Of a stretch of DNA of 64,000 bases, positions 35,557 through 50,900 are shown piece by piece; within the stretch, counting starts at the first letter, position 1, and each line of letters starts with the position of its first letter. Source of the DNA: Eumeta japonica (taxonomy: Eukaryota > Arthropoda > Insecta > Lepidoptera > Psychidae). Made by a program: the position numbers and the translations under genes. The stretch spans positions 682,001-746,000 of the forward strand of contig BGZK01000011.1 of NCBI GenBank assembly GCA_005406025.1. The letters are read 5' to 3'. Below the pieces are notes generated by a model that did not search any database, was not told the origin of the DNA, and was given only the letters and a program-made list of their open reading frames with translations.

Positions 35557-35960
35557 TCAATTGACTAGACCGTTCGGTACGTTCGCGTAAGCAATATCCT
35601 TGGGATTTTTCTCCATCGATACATCGTAAGCGATATATGTGGGATTGGTGACCGCTCGGTCATGATTGCTGTTCTTCAGGTTCTGTTTGGTTTCGAAGAC
35701 CTCGTCGGTCTCTTCCTCTATTCGGGGGCACATGTTGAGGTAGGGCGAGGCGCTGCCCTCGTGGTCGGATTCCGAACTGCCTCTCGCAGGTAGATTATTG
35801 ACGGTAAGCATCGGAGTCAGCTCAGAGCCGTGACTGCTGGCTTCCGAACACATATTGAGTTTGCGGGCGTCGAAGTCGAACCTGTCGCTTTGCAGTCGCG
35901 GGCTGAATATGATCTGTTTATTGTTGGGTGACGGACTCATCGCTAAATATCCTTCTTCGT
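35557..35960 (-). CDS. Pvr: RTK terminal exon: cytoplasmic tail and stop
   Basis: Residues 953-1085 and TGA; acceptor atttcag. Contains YLAM (Tyr956) and YLNM (Tyr1025), further YxxM sites, and NPTYIAYD near the end. It is Ser/Asn/Asp-rich and probably disordered. Confidence 0.85.
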
Positions 35961-38900
35961 CTGAAATAAAAATATAATTTCAATTCTCTCCAATTACGCC
36001 GAAATATTTACTTAGATAAAAATAGCATATTGTGTATTCATAATAGGTAAGACGGAAAGTGTATTTTTTTATTACAATGCGTCAAGTTAAATGGAATGTG
36101 AATCACATGCATATATAGCATGCTTAATAGCAATTCGATTACGGAAAATACAAGTTTTTTTACTAAATTGTTACTAATATTTATAGATTTTGTTAGTACC
36201 TTAAATGCACAACGTCAATTTAACATAAGTTTTATTAGGGCTTTTAAGTAAACCAACACCTTAAAATGTTAATACAACACTATCAAGGTTATAATAAAAA
36301 CATTTAAATATTTCTAAATGCAACATAGCATGCAAACTTTTGTCACATGGATTTGATTTTACCGACTCATTTGTTGCGGTCAGTCAGATTCAAAACTTGT
36401 CACTTTCCATATGATCTGACAACACGCAAAAATAGATTAATACTATAGTTATACTGATTCGCTACGGTTTGCACAAACACTAGGAATTGTGAGGTTGTCA
36501 TTTATGAAAAGTGTTAAAAATTAGATACTTAACAAACACAAATATAAAATGAATTCAACGGCGGCAGAAATCATAAAAAATAAGTACGTTAATCATAAAA
36601 ACCCGAGACTGGCATCTAAGCAAAATTTAAAAAATGTCCTGTACACTTTACATCCAATCCCTTCGATCATATTATATTTTGTATCATTTATCAAAAAAAA
36701 AAAACGAAGTTTCTTTATCTTTGTAAATTGAGAAATATCATCTTCAAAATTGACCAAATGTTAAACCATAGATACTGTACCTTGCGGCAGAAGCAGCGGA
36801 GGGGGGATACCGTGTATGGGCTGCAGCACGTTATCTATGTTCACGTACCGCGGCCGCATCATGATGTTGTAGTCGGGCGCGCTCACTATCGCTAAATAAT
36901 CTTCCCGGTTTTCATTTGTTGCTGCGTTCATATCCAAATAGGGCGCGTTCAAATCCACATAATGCTGAAATATCAAATGTCCATGTGTGAACCGTCAATT
37001 TGAATGATATCACAAGAAAGTGGGATGCAATCGGCAATGATATACTAACACTATAGTGGGAAAATTATAATTGTAGTTACAATCGACCCACTAAACATAC
37101 AACAACTCAAACAATCGCAGTTGACTGACTCTGACTATACACGTAGAAGTTAAATAAAGTTTTCTTTCTTCTTTATAAATCGTTATAAAAAAACATTTGC
37201 AAAGTAATATGCTAGTGAAAAATGGCCAAGCGCCAACTCCCATGCGCATGGCATATTCATAATTTAATTCGTCAAATTTAACAATATCTTTTTTTTATAT
37301 GTCATGCACAGCACTTGAAATACGTCATTAGATATATTATGAATTTACCACTCGCTTGGAAAACAGGTTTTCCTCAAGAAAAACGAGCAAGGAACTCAAG
37401 AGTTACTACTTTCAAATTTAAGTATACACAATCATAAAAAGACACAAATCTATCATAGAAAGAAACAACCCGATAAGAAATAGAGCTTGACACGTCCATA
37501 GCTAATTATCCGCTCGGAAATCGGAAATTTCATAATACCCCCTTTTACCGAGCAAATATTGAATAAAAATCTTAAATTTACATAAGGACAAATTTTGTAT
37601 ATGTTTTTTTTGAATATCCATAATTTTCAGGATTCAATACTAACAATCTGATCGCTAACTCTTACAGACATTCACATAAATTTTACAATAAGTATCTACC
37701 TGAGTGGTAATATGCATACCTACTGATATTATTTTAAATCTTTTTTTTTTTCAAATTTATAAGAAGTGAAATGATATAATCTTAATACAATTGCAAGTTT
37801 TGCTTTAGTTTGTTCGTTAGTACGAAACAGTTAATGCACTTTGGCCGGTTTTCATTTATCTTATAGGCCATTTCATCGAATTACATACAGCCCGTAGATC
37901 TTTACCGCTCTAGATTGCCCGCGAATGATGCAATGCGCATGTACAATGCTATCCGATCTACTCTTCTCCCCTGATATCATATGTTACGCCAATGCGATGC
38001 ATTCTGTGGCTAATTTCACAGCGTCAAAGATTCGTGCGTTCTAGATGCAGACTAAAAACTCCACGTATTATTACTATTATTGTAAAATGTCTATATGGAA
38101 ATAAAATGAGTTGATATGTAACTCATGATGCAGAATGTCGGTGTGTTAGTATAATTCACACTCAAAATCAACCTTATTGATTTACATTACAGTTCAAATT
38201 ATTATCTTGTTACCGCACGAATTACGTCAACAAAATAAATACAACGACACTAACATTTCGCACGTTGTCCTCAAGGAAGGACCCCAAGGTGTCCTGAAGT
38301 TGTGTGAACGACGGACGCACTGTGGGATTCTGCTCCCAACATTGCAGCATCACCTTGTATAACCTGTCGTCCGCATATCGTGGTTTGCCTAGACGATTAC
38401 TGTAATAAAATAAAGGTGAAACAAGAATTAATCGTATTGTTAAGGATGTATACAATATTTGGTCGCGTTCAATTGAATGCGATCTGAATTCAGTACAATA
38501 ATGAAACTAAGAATTTTATTTTATGAATAATTAAATTATTGAAGTTATACTTCTTGAGCGGCATTAGGGTGAAAAAATCATAATGTATTTTAGTAGATTA
38601 TGGAAGTTGTAAAATGCAAGACACCGTAAAATTACTTTGAATGTCAAACTTGAGGGAATTCACCTGTGCCAATGAAAATACTCGAAGTTGGTTTCAAATG
38701 AGAGTTTATTTATTTGTCGGTTTCATATGTATAACTATAAGTGCTTAGGTGTACATTATAACTAGTGCATTTTAATTTTGAATTTCTGACTGTCGTAGAA
38801 GATTCAGCCATGATTTCTTACAATAAATCGTAATTGCTAAAAATTACAAATAAGTACTGCCATGTAGTACAAACATTACAAACTATTAATCATATCCCTA

Positions 38901-41900
38901 TATTTGTTCAGATACTTCTATTTGAAACTAATAGAATAATCACGAGAATAATTTCGGAAATAATTGCTCCGAAAGTAGCAGAAATTTTGTCCCCTCCTTT
39001 ATATCCTAAACAATATGTTGGAATAATTTGAAAAAAATATAACGAAGAAATGCTTAATAAATACTCTCAATGAAAATTATTTTGAACATGATCGGATATA
39101 CTGTTTTTGAGTTTTGCCGAAAAACTGTGCTTCTCAAAAAAAGAAGGCAAGTGCCGTGAAGATATGCTTTTTCGTTGCTATACTTTAATTCACACTAGTT
39201 TAATTACAATAATCGACATATCTACTTGTTTTTATAGTTATAGGCGACTAAAATGCTTATAACTATACCGTGCAGGAAACATGGAATAAGTGTAACGATA
39301 TACTTTTTTCACTTGTAGTACATTTCTTTGTAATAATGGCCATTGGCCAGGTTTACTTTGTTATTTACGCCAAAGAATTATAACTTCTCACGTGCGTGCA
39401 AAGTACATACACTACGTATTTTTTTTTTTGTGTACAAAGTTTATCAATCATATCAGTCCACTTATGAATCGCAATGAAGTCATAAAACATCATTCAAAAT
39501 TACTTGATATTTATATACTTGTTTTTCCAACACCACTTAAAGCTGTTCATAAATCGCTTTTAATTTACTAACAGTCCGTTAGAACTAACCCTTCCAACAA
39601 CCAAGGTAGTAACTGGGTGTGATGCATGTTCGGATATGGTGTTTTGGCTAATGTGAAAAGCTCCCACAGAACGATGCCGAAAGCCCACACGTCCGATTGC
39701 GTCGAGAACGTCCTGTCGGTGATGCATTCTATCGCCAACCACTTTACTGGCAGTGGAATCTGAAAATATATCATTGAGTGAATCGTTGATTCGAAGCATT
39801 TTGTGTAATTACACATTACTAGCGGTCATACGCTCGCTCCGCTGGGCGCAAATTTAAATTTAACAATTTCTTTATTATTATATTCTAATGTGTCCACGGT
39901 TCAGCTCCCGTGGACATAGATTAGAATGAATTCCTTCATCTTCTATATCCGCTGATTTTGCTGTCAGTTTTGATCGCGATCACGGTCCCATTCTCGATGT
40001 CAATTCTGCTTCCACTGTCAGGTCCAGTCCCCGTGCTGCTCTCGATTTCAATGCCGATCTAGATACCCATCTCGGTCCTTCTCTTGGGTGTTAATGATAG
40101 TAATAATAAATTGCGATTTATATAGGAACGGACATCGAAAAGACAACAAAATATACAAATACCATTCTTACTGGTATTTATAAATAGTCTATATGGTATT
40201 TATAAATAACCATCTACAAACTATACGCGTCAATTGGTCAAAGTCTCAATTACACTCCGTACAGCAGTCAACGTATAACAATAATAATTATATAAATCCA
40301 TAGTAACACACATTTTTTTATATTTAATCTAGAACAATCTACAGATGATCTTGCATGGATTGGTCACAGTCTTACACCGATACGTTTAATAGTTTTTGTA
40401 TAATGCATGCCCGAAGAAAAACCACTTTCATTATATATATATATATATAGCTTTGTAAATTAGATTTATTATACACAGACTATATATTACAAAAACGTAT
40501 CACTTAAAACTCTATACCATAGCACCATTGGACTCATGAACTCTGAGTACTTACATTTCCTTTCTTCTGATATTCATCATTTTTATAGATGCTTTTGGCC
40601 AATCCAAAATCACAAATTTTCACGACATTGTCCTCGGCCAGTAATACATTCCTAGCTGCCAAGTCACCATGTAATACCTGGAAGATTGATTATTTTTGAC
40701 GAATAAAGTACATCATTTCCATTATAATCAACTAATAAATCGTAATAATTTTTTTATGGATAAGATTCTTTCTATTCATGAGTGAATGAAAAAACTAAGC
40801 ATTTCCGAATCACAGAGTTAAAAAAATATTGCCCTAACGATTGCAGCGGGAACAAGATTTCATGATAAATATAAAAAGACTTTTATTTAATATTAAAAAA
40901 GTTGTTTTCGTACTCGTCTCTTGTAGTGTGTTAATTCGTAGTGCTTCGATTATTTTTATTTAACTACACGTGGCTTGTTTTCTTTAAAATACGGCCAAAG
41001 TAGAACTTCTGGGAAACATCCATATATTTTAAAAACATTACAGTAATCATATATACCTTTCTACTGGCCAGATATTCCATTCCGCGAGCTATTTGAAAAG
41101 CCCAACAAAGTAGATCACGCGAATACAGAGGTCTCAGGATGCGTCCCTCATAACCCATCACGTAGTTGGAGCGCCATTCAGCCTGGATGTACTCCGATTC
41201 TGATTCTGTGAAACGAATGAGTTAATCAAAAAGATGAAAAACATTTACAAATTTCAAATCCGTCGCTTTTAATTTTGTGAATCGAAGTTCTTAAACATTT
41301 TTAGTTTTTGAATATAATAGTATAGTATAAATAAAATCCGAATAAAACACTTATGACCTCCATTAAGTCGTGATAAAACTTAAAATGATAATTTAAAACA
41401 AAAAATAATAAAACAATTAAAGAAATATAAAAAAAAAACAAATTATTTTGAATTGCAAAGTAAGAAACGCTATCAATACAGTTTTTTGAGTTAAAAAAGA
41501 TGAAGCAAATCTTTTTTCGGAATTGTCGTATGTAAAAAAAAAATATGAATACAAGTAAACCGAATGGACACAAGTTCATATATGATTAAAATGAAAAAAA
41601 AAACATTTTGTGTTTACTAAATCAACTTCTTTCAAAAAAGAAATAAATCACACATAATAAATATATTAAAAACAAACACCATGCTTTCTTAAGATGTACG
41701 AATATGTTTGAAAATGTGAAACTAGTACCAAAGCTTGTCTGAAAAGCAAAACATGCTATCTACAATGTAATTATTATATGTTAGATTTGTATAAAATAAA
41801 TATATTGATTCTGAAAAACATAACAATGCTTAATAACATTATTGGTTTTTACCATTGCCTGAGTTGCAGCTGTTCTGTTCTACAATTTTCATATTGACTT

Positions 41901-44900
41901 TAAAACAGGATGGTATAATATACATATTTTTCTTAGTTCTAAAATAAAAATATTTAAAACATATATGAAGTCATTTGTTAGTGTATTCATTAGGTGTAAT
42001 GTTATAGGTACAATAATCAAATAAAGAAAATCATATAAAAACTTTTCAAAGAAAATCGCCTTTAAAAACTGTTAAAATTGATAGACATCACTTTCCAAAA
42101 AGTCTTAAAATAATTTGTTGCTTTTAGAGTCGATGCCCTGAGCTAAAGATACGCCAGACGCTGTTGTGCACCCGGCCAAATCTATAGTGAATCATCGTTG
42201 ACGTTTAGAATACATAAATTATTTTTGTCGCCCGTTAAAAATTCGATTACTTTTCGTATTTTATTCGTATGCGCAAGTAGAGTTAAAACAATAGTTTTTA
42301 CATTTTATAAAAAACAAATTAAAACATAATAGGCCTATCTGGTAAAAAGTAAAAAGTTTCTGGTAAAAGATAAATAAAAATCGTTAATTAATTTTTAAGT
42401 TTCTGGAAAGTTCCGTAGAACATTTTGGAAAGTTCCGTAGAACATTTTGGAAAGTGCTGAAAAATTAAAATATTAGGGGAAAAAACACATCTGATAATCA
42501 TTAGAATACTAAACGACATTAAAAACATTCCAACATTCTCCACCTCATTAATGAGAAATAAGAAAAAAAAAAAAAATATATATATATATAGTACTAAAAT
42601 ATACATAGATGTGATGTTGGAGTGTTAATGAGTTTTCGATAATCAATAAATTAAAAAAAAAACAAGTTACAAGTGATTGCGTTTACCTTTATCTAACTGT
42701 ACATCGAAGGTTTCATTATCTGTCAAAACATTTAGAAGAAATTGTAATAAGTCAGTTGTTTTCTCCAAAAGAAATTTTCAATGAAATTTTACCTTTGTAT
42801 AATTTCCTTCAATATAACAACTTGCCTTTAATTAACAGCTCAATCAAATTAAATTCATCTTTATTTGATGAATATCGTTCTTTAATTATGCCGTTGCTAG
42901 TAAACTTAAGGTTTAAAAATAAAGAGGCACTAAAAAATTGCATGAAATAATTGAATATAACTCGAAAATACATTTAGGTGAATCGGGCACAGGAAATCTA
43001 TGGCTTCGAAACATAAAGTGACACGAATTCAGTGAAAAAATACGACATAAGACACAAAACACGCTTTAGACCTCTAGCAAAATAAATAAAATTATTATAA
43101 AAGCGATGAAACTTTTGTTGCATACACCAACAGATATGTGTAGATTGCGAGGTCTTGAAAATCTCGATGAGACCAAATATAATAAAATTTATAATTTATG
43201 TTATAAAATTGCAAAGGTATTCCACAATAATTTACCCTAGATCCAAAAATAACGTAATGAACGTAACTTAATCGATTTTGGGGTTCGTTTGCTCCCAAGG
43301 TTTTGACGATTGAGATGATTACTCGCGGTTCTAACTTCGACTATGACATTTAGTAATATTTTTTACGCTATCAGTAAATTGACTCACGCCCGAGTGTCAT
43401 AAATATACAACGCTTAGAATGACTTACCTTTCCTTTTTCCAGCGTTGCCCGTGGTTAAAAACGTATGGTCCGTCGCTTGCGTGTGGTTCGAACCGAAGTA
43501 ATCAGATTGTGATCTGGAACAACGTTCTTTATAAAGTTTTAGATCAGCATTGGGCATAGAATTAAAAAAAAATGCATAAATCTAATAGATAAGAAATATT
43601 TATTATCTCATATCGTAAGCATTAGCGCCTATAAATCGGCTAAGCGACTAAAGCATTTAATGAGCAATAATTATCCATCGTTGTAGTTGTCTTTTTAATA
43701 TATATTATCTTTATTAGTGGGTCATACATCTTCGAAGGACCTTAAATACTCGATAGGTACGTAAAGTGGATACCTAAGTGTGAGGAACCTTTCGTTGATC
43801 TCAATATCCCTTTACCTGGTCTGCCTGGAACTTCTCCTGTCCTTAGGACGTTCAACTAGGTGGAACATTTATACGCCCCAAAGTTCATAAATTAATACAT
43901 GTATACACGCGAATCGCCGGCGGGGCAGGCACAATTTATCGAATAAAAAGCGGAAATATATTTATAATAAATTATTGCGGCACGGCATTACAAGGGGTGA
44001 TGGCGGTACTTTTTTCTTGTGAAAAAATATTGAGTGATATCGACCGTTGCGTTTAAAAATCCCTTCAGCGGTTCGGATAGAAGGAAACGGTAAATCTTTG
44101 GCATACGCCTGGGAAAAGGATGGAAGAAAGGAAGTGGTACGTGCCCATTTGAAAGTGGCGCGAATATTTATAAAATTCTGCCATTCGAAAGCCTCTCAGA
44201 ACCTCAAGAATAAAAAACAAACCAGATCCCACAAGGTGTAAAACTGAAGCGACAAAATACTACTTTAAAATGGTGTAGCAATCAGTCCGTTCGACTGGAC
44301 GCTTCGCTTGAACGTGTTTTGCAAATTATGTCAATTATGCCGTCGTATCTCGCTCCCGTTTCTATAAACGTTGTGGACCTTACAAAGGAACAAAATGGGA
44401 TAACTTTTTCTACGTAAATATGAACAAATCATTCTACTCAACTATTAAATAATTAGTAATTAATGTTATTATGAGATAAAACAACACGATTATTTTGTGA
44501 CATTTGTCTTTATAATATTTTAACGTACTTCTTATTTTACGTACTTTCATGTGCGAAAAAAATACAAAAATATTTCTTTACGAAACCTACCTAATTAGAC
44601 TTTCTCTTGCTACTCGACAATTTTATTTAAAAGTGAAAGTAAATATGTTTCAAAAACAAGCTTTTATAACATAAAATAGAAAATCATAAATCAAATAATT
44701 TACAAAGCTCATAACGTTATGTAAACCTCGCACCCACAAAATATTGAATTTCATAACACACATACGAATATTACTCTAAATGCCTTATGTTCAGAAGAAC
44801 TCCCTAAAATCTCGATTTTCCAAAATTTAACTGAAAACAAAAAATTTTCCATTTTCTTACCGGTAAATTTGAAAGTTATGACAGTCAGATAGAAATACAG

Positions 44901-47900
44901 AAAACAGAGGCAACAGCCAACTCTAAAGGTTATTATTTTTACAATTTTGAAAAGTAAACATAAAATAGCAGCTAAATACCACGAAGTAAATAAGTAAAAA
45001 CTTATCACGCCCTCGTATCGCGTACAGTGCAAGCCTCGTCGTTTATACAACAATTTAAAGTAATTTAATAATCGAGAAGACTAGCTGACTTTTAGAATCC
45101 GATAATCATCTACCACCCACCCGCTGTTTCCACTGCTGCAGGAGAAACCACGATTGATTCGCCCGAAGCCGTTTTTGTCGCCATCGCCGAGTTGGTCGAT
45201 GAACACCTCGCGGTGTTGTTTCATATAGATATCGATACTGCCGAACTTGCAGTACTCCATGATGACGCTCAACTCGCCTGAAATTAAAAAGGAGTAACGT
45301 GACCACGTATTTGTCTTACCGACTAAATTTGTTTCATATCGCTCTCATTTTGTTACTAGACGCGTTGAACTTTAATTGCTCTCGGTGCTAAAATCGAATA
45401 AAATTTTGCTCTGTGTAATAAATATAAGAAAATTCAATATCCTTTTTAGCCCGATTAATGGATACATGCGTATGAATATATTTATTTTTGTAGTATTCCA
45501 TATTCTAATCGCGTTATCTGATTTCGATTTTCGGACCTGGTTTGTATCTATAGATTCCTCACGAGCTCACGAATGTCATTGAAGATTAGAATGCGACCGA
45601 CAGCCTACTAAAAATTTAATTTATCTGTGTTATGTTACATATATTTATAAATACTGATACGAATGATTACTTTAGCGTTCATAAATATTGAAAAAAAAAA
45701 GGTAGAGCATAATTTATGAAACTTCATACGTTTAATCAATTCTATGATTTTATCAAATTTAGATGCCTTTCTCAATACATGAGATATATTTAAAACGTTC
45801 ATTAACTCTTTCTTGTAAAGAAGTTTCTTACACATTTCCTCCAGTTATATCTAAATTACAAGGGAAGAAAACGTTTCACAAATTGTAAGGGATTTGTGCA
45901 TTAGTTCTAAATATTTAGAAAACATCTAATAACCTTAGTGTTAGATATTTAATAAATATGAATTTAAAAATTACAATAAACCTACAAAATTTAATATTTC
46001 AATAAAAATTGGAAATAAAAAAGAATTAAGAATCTGCCTTTATGAATGTGGTTTAATTTTGTTGTCATTGCAATTAAAATAGGTATACAAAAATTCATAT
46101 AAACTTAGAAAAGATAAATAACGAAGAAATCACCAATAGAGAAGAAGAAATCTATCTAGATAATGCTATGACACTAATCTGGCATCACTCTGCTAACGTT
46201 GCTCTAACAACTTTTTTAGTTACGCTATGTGACGCACAACAATATAGTCATATTACGTCTTAAATTCGCTTTGTTTACAATTTAATTTGCATGTATATAA
46301 CACTTTGATACGTAACAAAAGGTTTAAACGAAATATTTCACTTACGTTTGGCAACATTTTTAGTGCAAGCACCGAGTAAGTTAAGGATGTTGATGTGCTT
46401 TCCTAAGTAAATCATGATCTTCAATTCGGAGATCAAAGCTTTGATGTACATGTTGTCGGCGGTCTTCTTGACCATCTTAACGGCGACAGTGGTGCTCTCC
46501 TCGGCATTGATAATGCCACGTGCCTCTGCTTTGAAGACCACACCGTACGCACCGGATCCTAGTTGCTTACCTGGTGAGATAGATATTAAAACAGAAGTAA
46601 ATATCAAACAAATGTACTGGATTTATATTATTGATAGGCTAGGTAATGAACTAACGTGATCTACAATTCCTTATGTCAATAATTTTCGCTACTGTACAGA
46701 AAACATACTTACAAATCTTTACGAACACATTCTTGATTTCAATCGTATTATTTAAAATATCAACGATTCGCTTTCAATGCAATTTTTTTTGAGTTATGAA
46801 TTATTTAATGGATCGCAACGAGTCTTCTTTTTGTTTATACATTAGGTTTTTTTTTTCACTTTTTTTTCTATATCAGATATGAAAGGTACATTCAAGTCGA
46901 GACGTTGTTTGAGTGAGCTACAGAATATATATCGTAATAAAATTAAATAACATTTACCTAGAGTAAGCTTCTCCGGAGGGAATTCAAATCTGTCATCGTA
47001 AGGTAAAAGTTCAGCTTGATCGTCGATGGCGAGGTCCGGGTTCAACGAATGCGCGGCGCCTTCTTTAAAATGCAATAACCCAGCTTTGTTCAGTTCTTTC
47101 CTAAACTGTTTTTCCTTTCTCATTTTCCATATCAGAAACACGGTAAGGATCACCAATAGGAAGCCTATGACTCCAATTATACTTAAATATATGCTATTGG
47201 ATTTCTCTGTGAAACAATACAGGAGCAATTAAAAATAATGAAAGTTGGTACAGTAAAACGCAGGAAACTCTGCCGCTCCGAATTTCCTGCGAATAATGCA
47301 ATGTGCAGGTTCAAAGCTCCCCGACCGTACCTTATTCTCCCCTGCTTTTTGATTTACATTGCGACGCGTTCATAACTTCACAGCGGCAGAGTTTCATGCG
47401 TTGTTTTGTACAATTAAATATGCGTACAATAGCCAGCAAATACCATTTTTTTTTATTAACTTGTTTAAATGAGAGATATATGGCATAATAACATAATTCC
47501 TCTTTTTCTTAGTATATAAATGAGTTATACATAAAGATATATATTTGATATCATAAAATATTATTTTCATCTATCTGCTCGGTAGCTTCACCCGCGCGCA
47601 CCTTTCTTGAAATCTCGATTTCGTTCCCGGGCTCGATTCCCATTCAGATTTCACTATTTCTGGTCCTACTTTCAACTCTGGTTTCCAGTTCCGCTCTCGA
47701 TTTTTATCACAAAATATGCGAACACTACATGTTTGCTGCACAAGCTAAGAAACGTATAAGCAAGCCTCGATCTAATTCGGATGGACACAAAACTGTGAAA
47801 AACAAACGAACGAGGTCTCAGAGAAATGTACGTTAAAGCTTAATCCAAACCTACGAGTATCTCATATATCACTGAAAATCACACCTAGATAACCATTTCA

Positions 47901-50900
47901 AGTTTACGATTTATATATATTATCGTATATGTATGCAATAATACAAACTCATGATTTTATAATAATACCATATAATAATAGTGTAATTCTATAAATAAGT
48001 AACTAATGAATGTGAATAATTCGATTAAGAGATTATTATTATTAATTCATTTACCCAAAAACTTGATAAAAGTTAGATTGTGTGAAAGTTAGAAATAGTG
48101 AGAATTAAACAGCATTAAAAACGACAAAAAATGCAATATTTTTTCTGTAAAAAATATAATCCTTCTGTGGAAAAAATAATTCGATTATAGCCCCTAAAAC
48201 TTTTTATTAGGATATTTGAGCATGAAAAGTTTTTAGTACTATAAACTGATTTTATGATATAAAAAAATCGGGGTTGAAGAAGACGGGGTTCTGTTACAAG
48301 TTTCATTATTTCGTGAATTTGCGATGTTCATGAATTATTCACCTTGGGAATTCATTCTAGATCAAATAGATAAGGACAAATAATGAATTGGAATTCTTTA
48401 TGATAGCGAATTCGAGAACGACGTTGTCTCTAACAATTTCGATCAACCAGATCAGAGCCTGCTAAGTTCCTGGTCTTTTTTCTTCTTTAAACGATAATTG
48501 CAATTCATTCCCGCTCTCTAAAACGATTTTGAACATGCGTAATTTTTGTTATTTTAACTGACTTAACAGACATTTGCTAATAGAGATGATTTATTATTTT
48601 CCACGTATTACTTTGAACTGAGCACCGACCGTGCGACACATCATATTCAGTGCTCACTTTCATAGTTTATGACGTTATCGAGTGGCGATCAAAACTAGTG
48701 AAACAGATGTTTTTGTTTAGACGCTAGATGGACCTTTACGTAGACGTAATTATTACCTTTGTAACTCTAAAAACTGCAATCGCACGAAGTTCTGAAAAGT
48801 ACATATTTTCCGTAATATGATATTTTGGGATGATCCTTCGAATCAGTCATTCGTCATTTTGCAATTAAAATTACCGATTAAAATTACCGATCAACTATGA
48901 GTTCATTTATCGCAGATTTTTGTTGGACAGCATTTATGAAGGTTGCTGCAGAAATACCTACATCTTATCCTATGTCATAATGCGCGATTGTCACAACATC
49001 TATTAATAATTATACAAAGCATTTAGTGAATTCATACTTACCTAAGGTAGTACAGTGCACAATAGTATAGTGCAAAGATAATATAGAATACGAACCTTTG
49101 AGGTTGACGTTATAATATTTCTCTGCTATATAATTATCACTGAGCGCCTCGCACTTGTATTTGCCCTTGTCCTCTTCTTGGGTTTGACTGATGGTCAGGA
49201 TGGACTCCACTGTTGCATGATCTTTAATCATTTCTCTTATATTTGTCTTATTAGTTCCGCCATCAACAATGGCGTCGTCCTAAAAAATGTATTACTTGTG
49301 GTAGAATTACGTTGCTTTGTAAGCTTCACAATGGAATTGGTAGAATTATGTTCACATACTATATAGAAAGTCTGCGTAACTAATTACGACCAACAAATGT
49401 GAGAAAAATTTTAACAGACAAATTAATTAAGCGATATATTCTTTGTCATGTTACTACTTAATTAGAAGGTTATCATAGTATTTAATTGATAATTTGAAAC
49501 ATTCGTATTGGTTATTTTTATCAAACCAATTTTCAATAAGGCAAGGAACTTTAGTTAAATATTTTAACCACATCTCATTTAAACTTAGACTCAAACACAT
49601 GTCAAACTCTTCTACAGACACGATATCATTTGAACCTAGGATTTTTAAATGTTGTCGGTGGGTGAAAGCTCTAGATATCTGCTTTGATTTCAGTGATTTG
49701 AAATATTAACTTTAATTAAAAATTATTTAAACCATTAGTAGATACATTAGAATCACTAAAAAATACTTGAAAACTATGTATGAACTAACTTTATACCAAA
49801 CAATTCTTGGCGTTGGAACAGCATGCGCCGTACAATGCAATTCTGTTGGCCCATATGGCTTGACCTCTATATAATCGTCTGTGCTTTGATTGAATATCAT
49901 TGGCAGTTTCATCTCTGTAATGATATATATAATTGATGAATTTCTGGTATGATATTTAGAAACGTCTTAAAACACTCTTAGATTTGAGACAGTCCTATAA
50001 AGAAAATGTATTGTAAAGCGCCATCATTGTAATCCTCGGGGATAATTGTTATAAATTAAATCCGAAGAACATAATCCGATTCTATTAATTATGAAACCAT
50101 GCATTGCTAAAGTTTTTTCAGGTGTGCCACATTGACTACCTATAGTTACATCGAAGTGCTGAAATATTTGAACAATAACGCCACTATGTCAGTCTGAGTA
50201 TAGAACAAAAACATAAAATCAATCCAATTGTAAAGGTATCACGGAGATGTCATATCTCCGAAACCCTTCTTTATTATGAACAACGATGCGACTGTGACGA
50301 TAAAAGTAAAGAGCGATTCCGGGCAATAAAATACATTTCTTTTATACAGAAATATTTAAAATATAAACAGGGAAACTATGAATTTTCTATATCGGAGTTA
50401 AAAAGGTAGTTATACAGGTTCCCCAAACTTAATCATATATGGGGAACCTGTATAACTACCTATATATATAAAAGTGAAAATCTACTAGATTGAAAGATAC
50501 CTTGCTATGTAGCATTTGAGGGCACTTAATAAATTTAAGTAAATTCCTTGCTAATCAACAGTGGCAAAAACGAGTTGTTCTCTATATAGTTGCATATTTG
50601 CGCTATAAATGGATATAATCTTAAGATTTAACTTCTCACGTAACAACAAGTAATTTTCCAAATATCATAATAATATTTTTTTTTTATGTTGATATCAATA
50701 AGAAGGTTTGGAATGGATTAAGAATCGGGTTCCAATTTGCTTCTAAATTTATGACATTTGTCAGAATACATTCAAAGGTTAACTTACTTGCAATCGTTAC
50801 ATTAACATTAGTTTCTGTCATATTGTTGTCGTTTGTGAATGCACGGCAAGTGTAAGCATTCGAGTCGTCCAAAGCAACTTGCCATATCTTCAGTTCAGAG

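Noticed and set aside
41301..41579. Phe/Ile-rich minus-strand frame in an RTK intron
   Set aside because: It is a by-product of T-rich intron sequence, with no splice sites and no motif.
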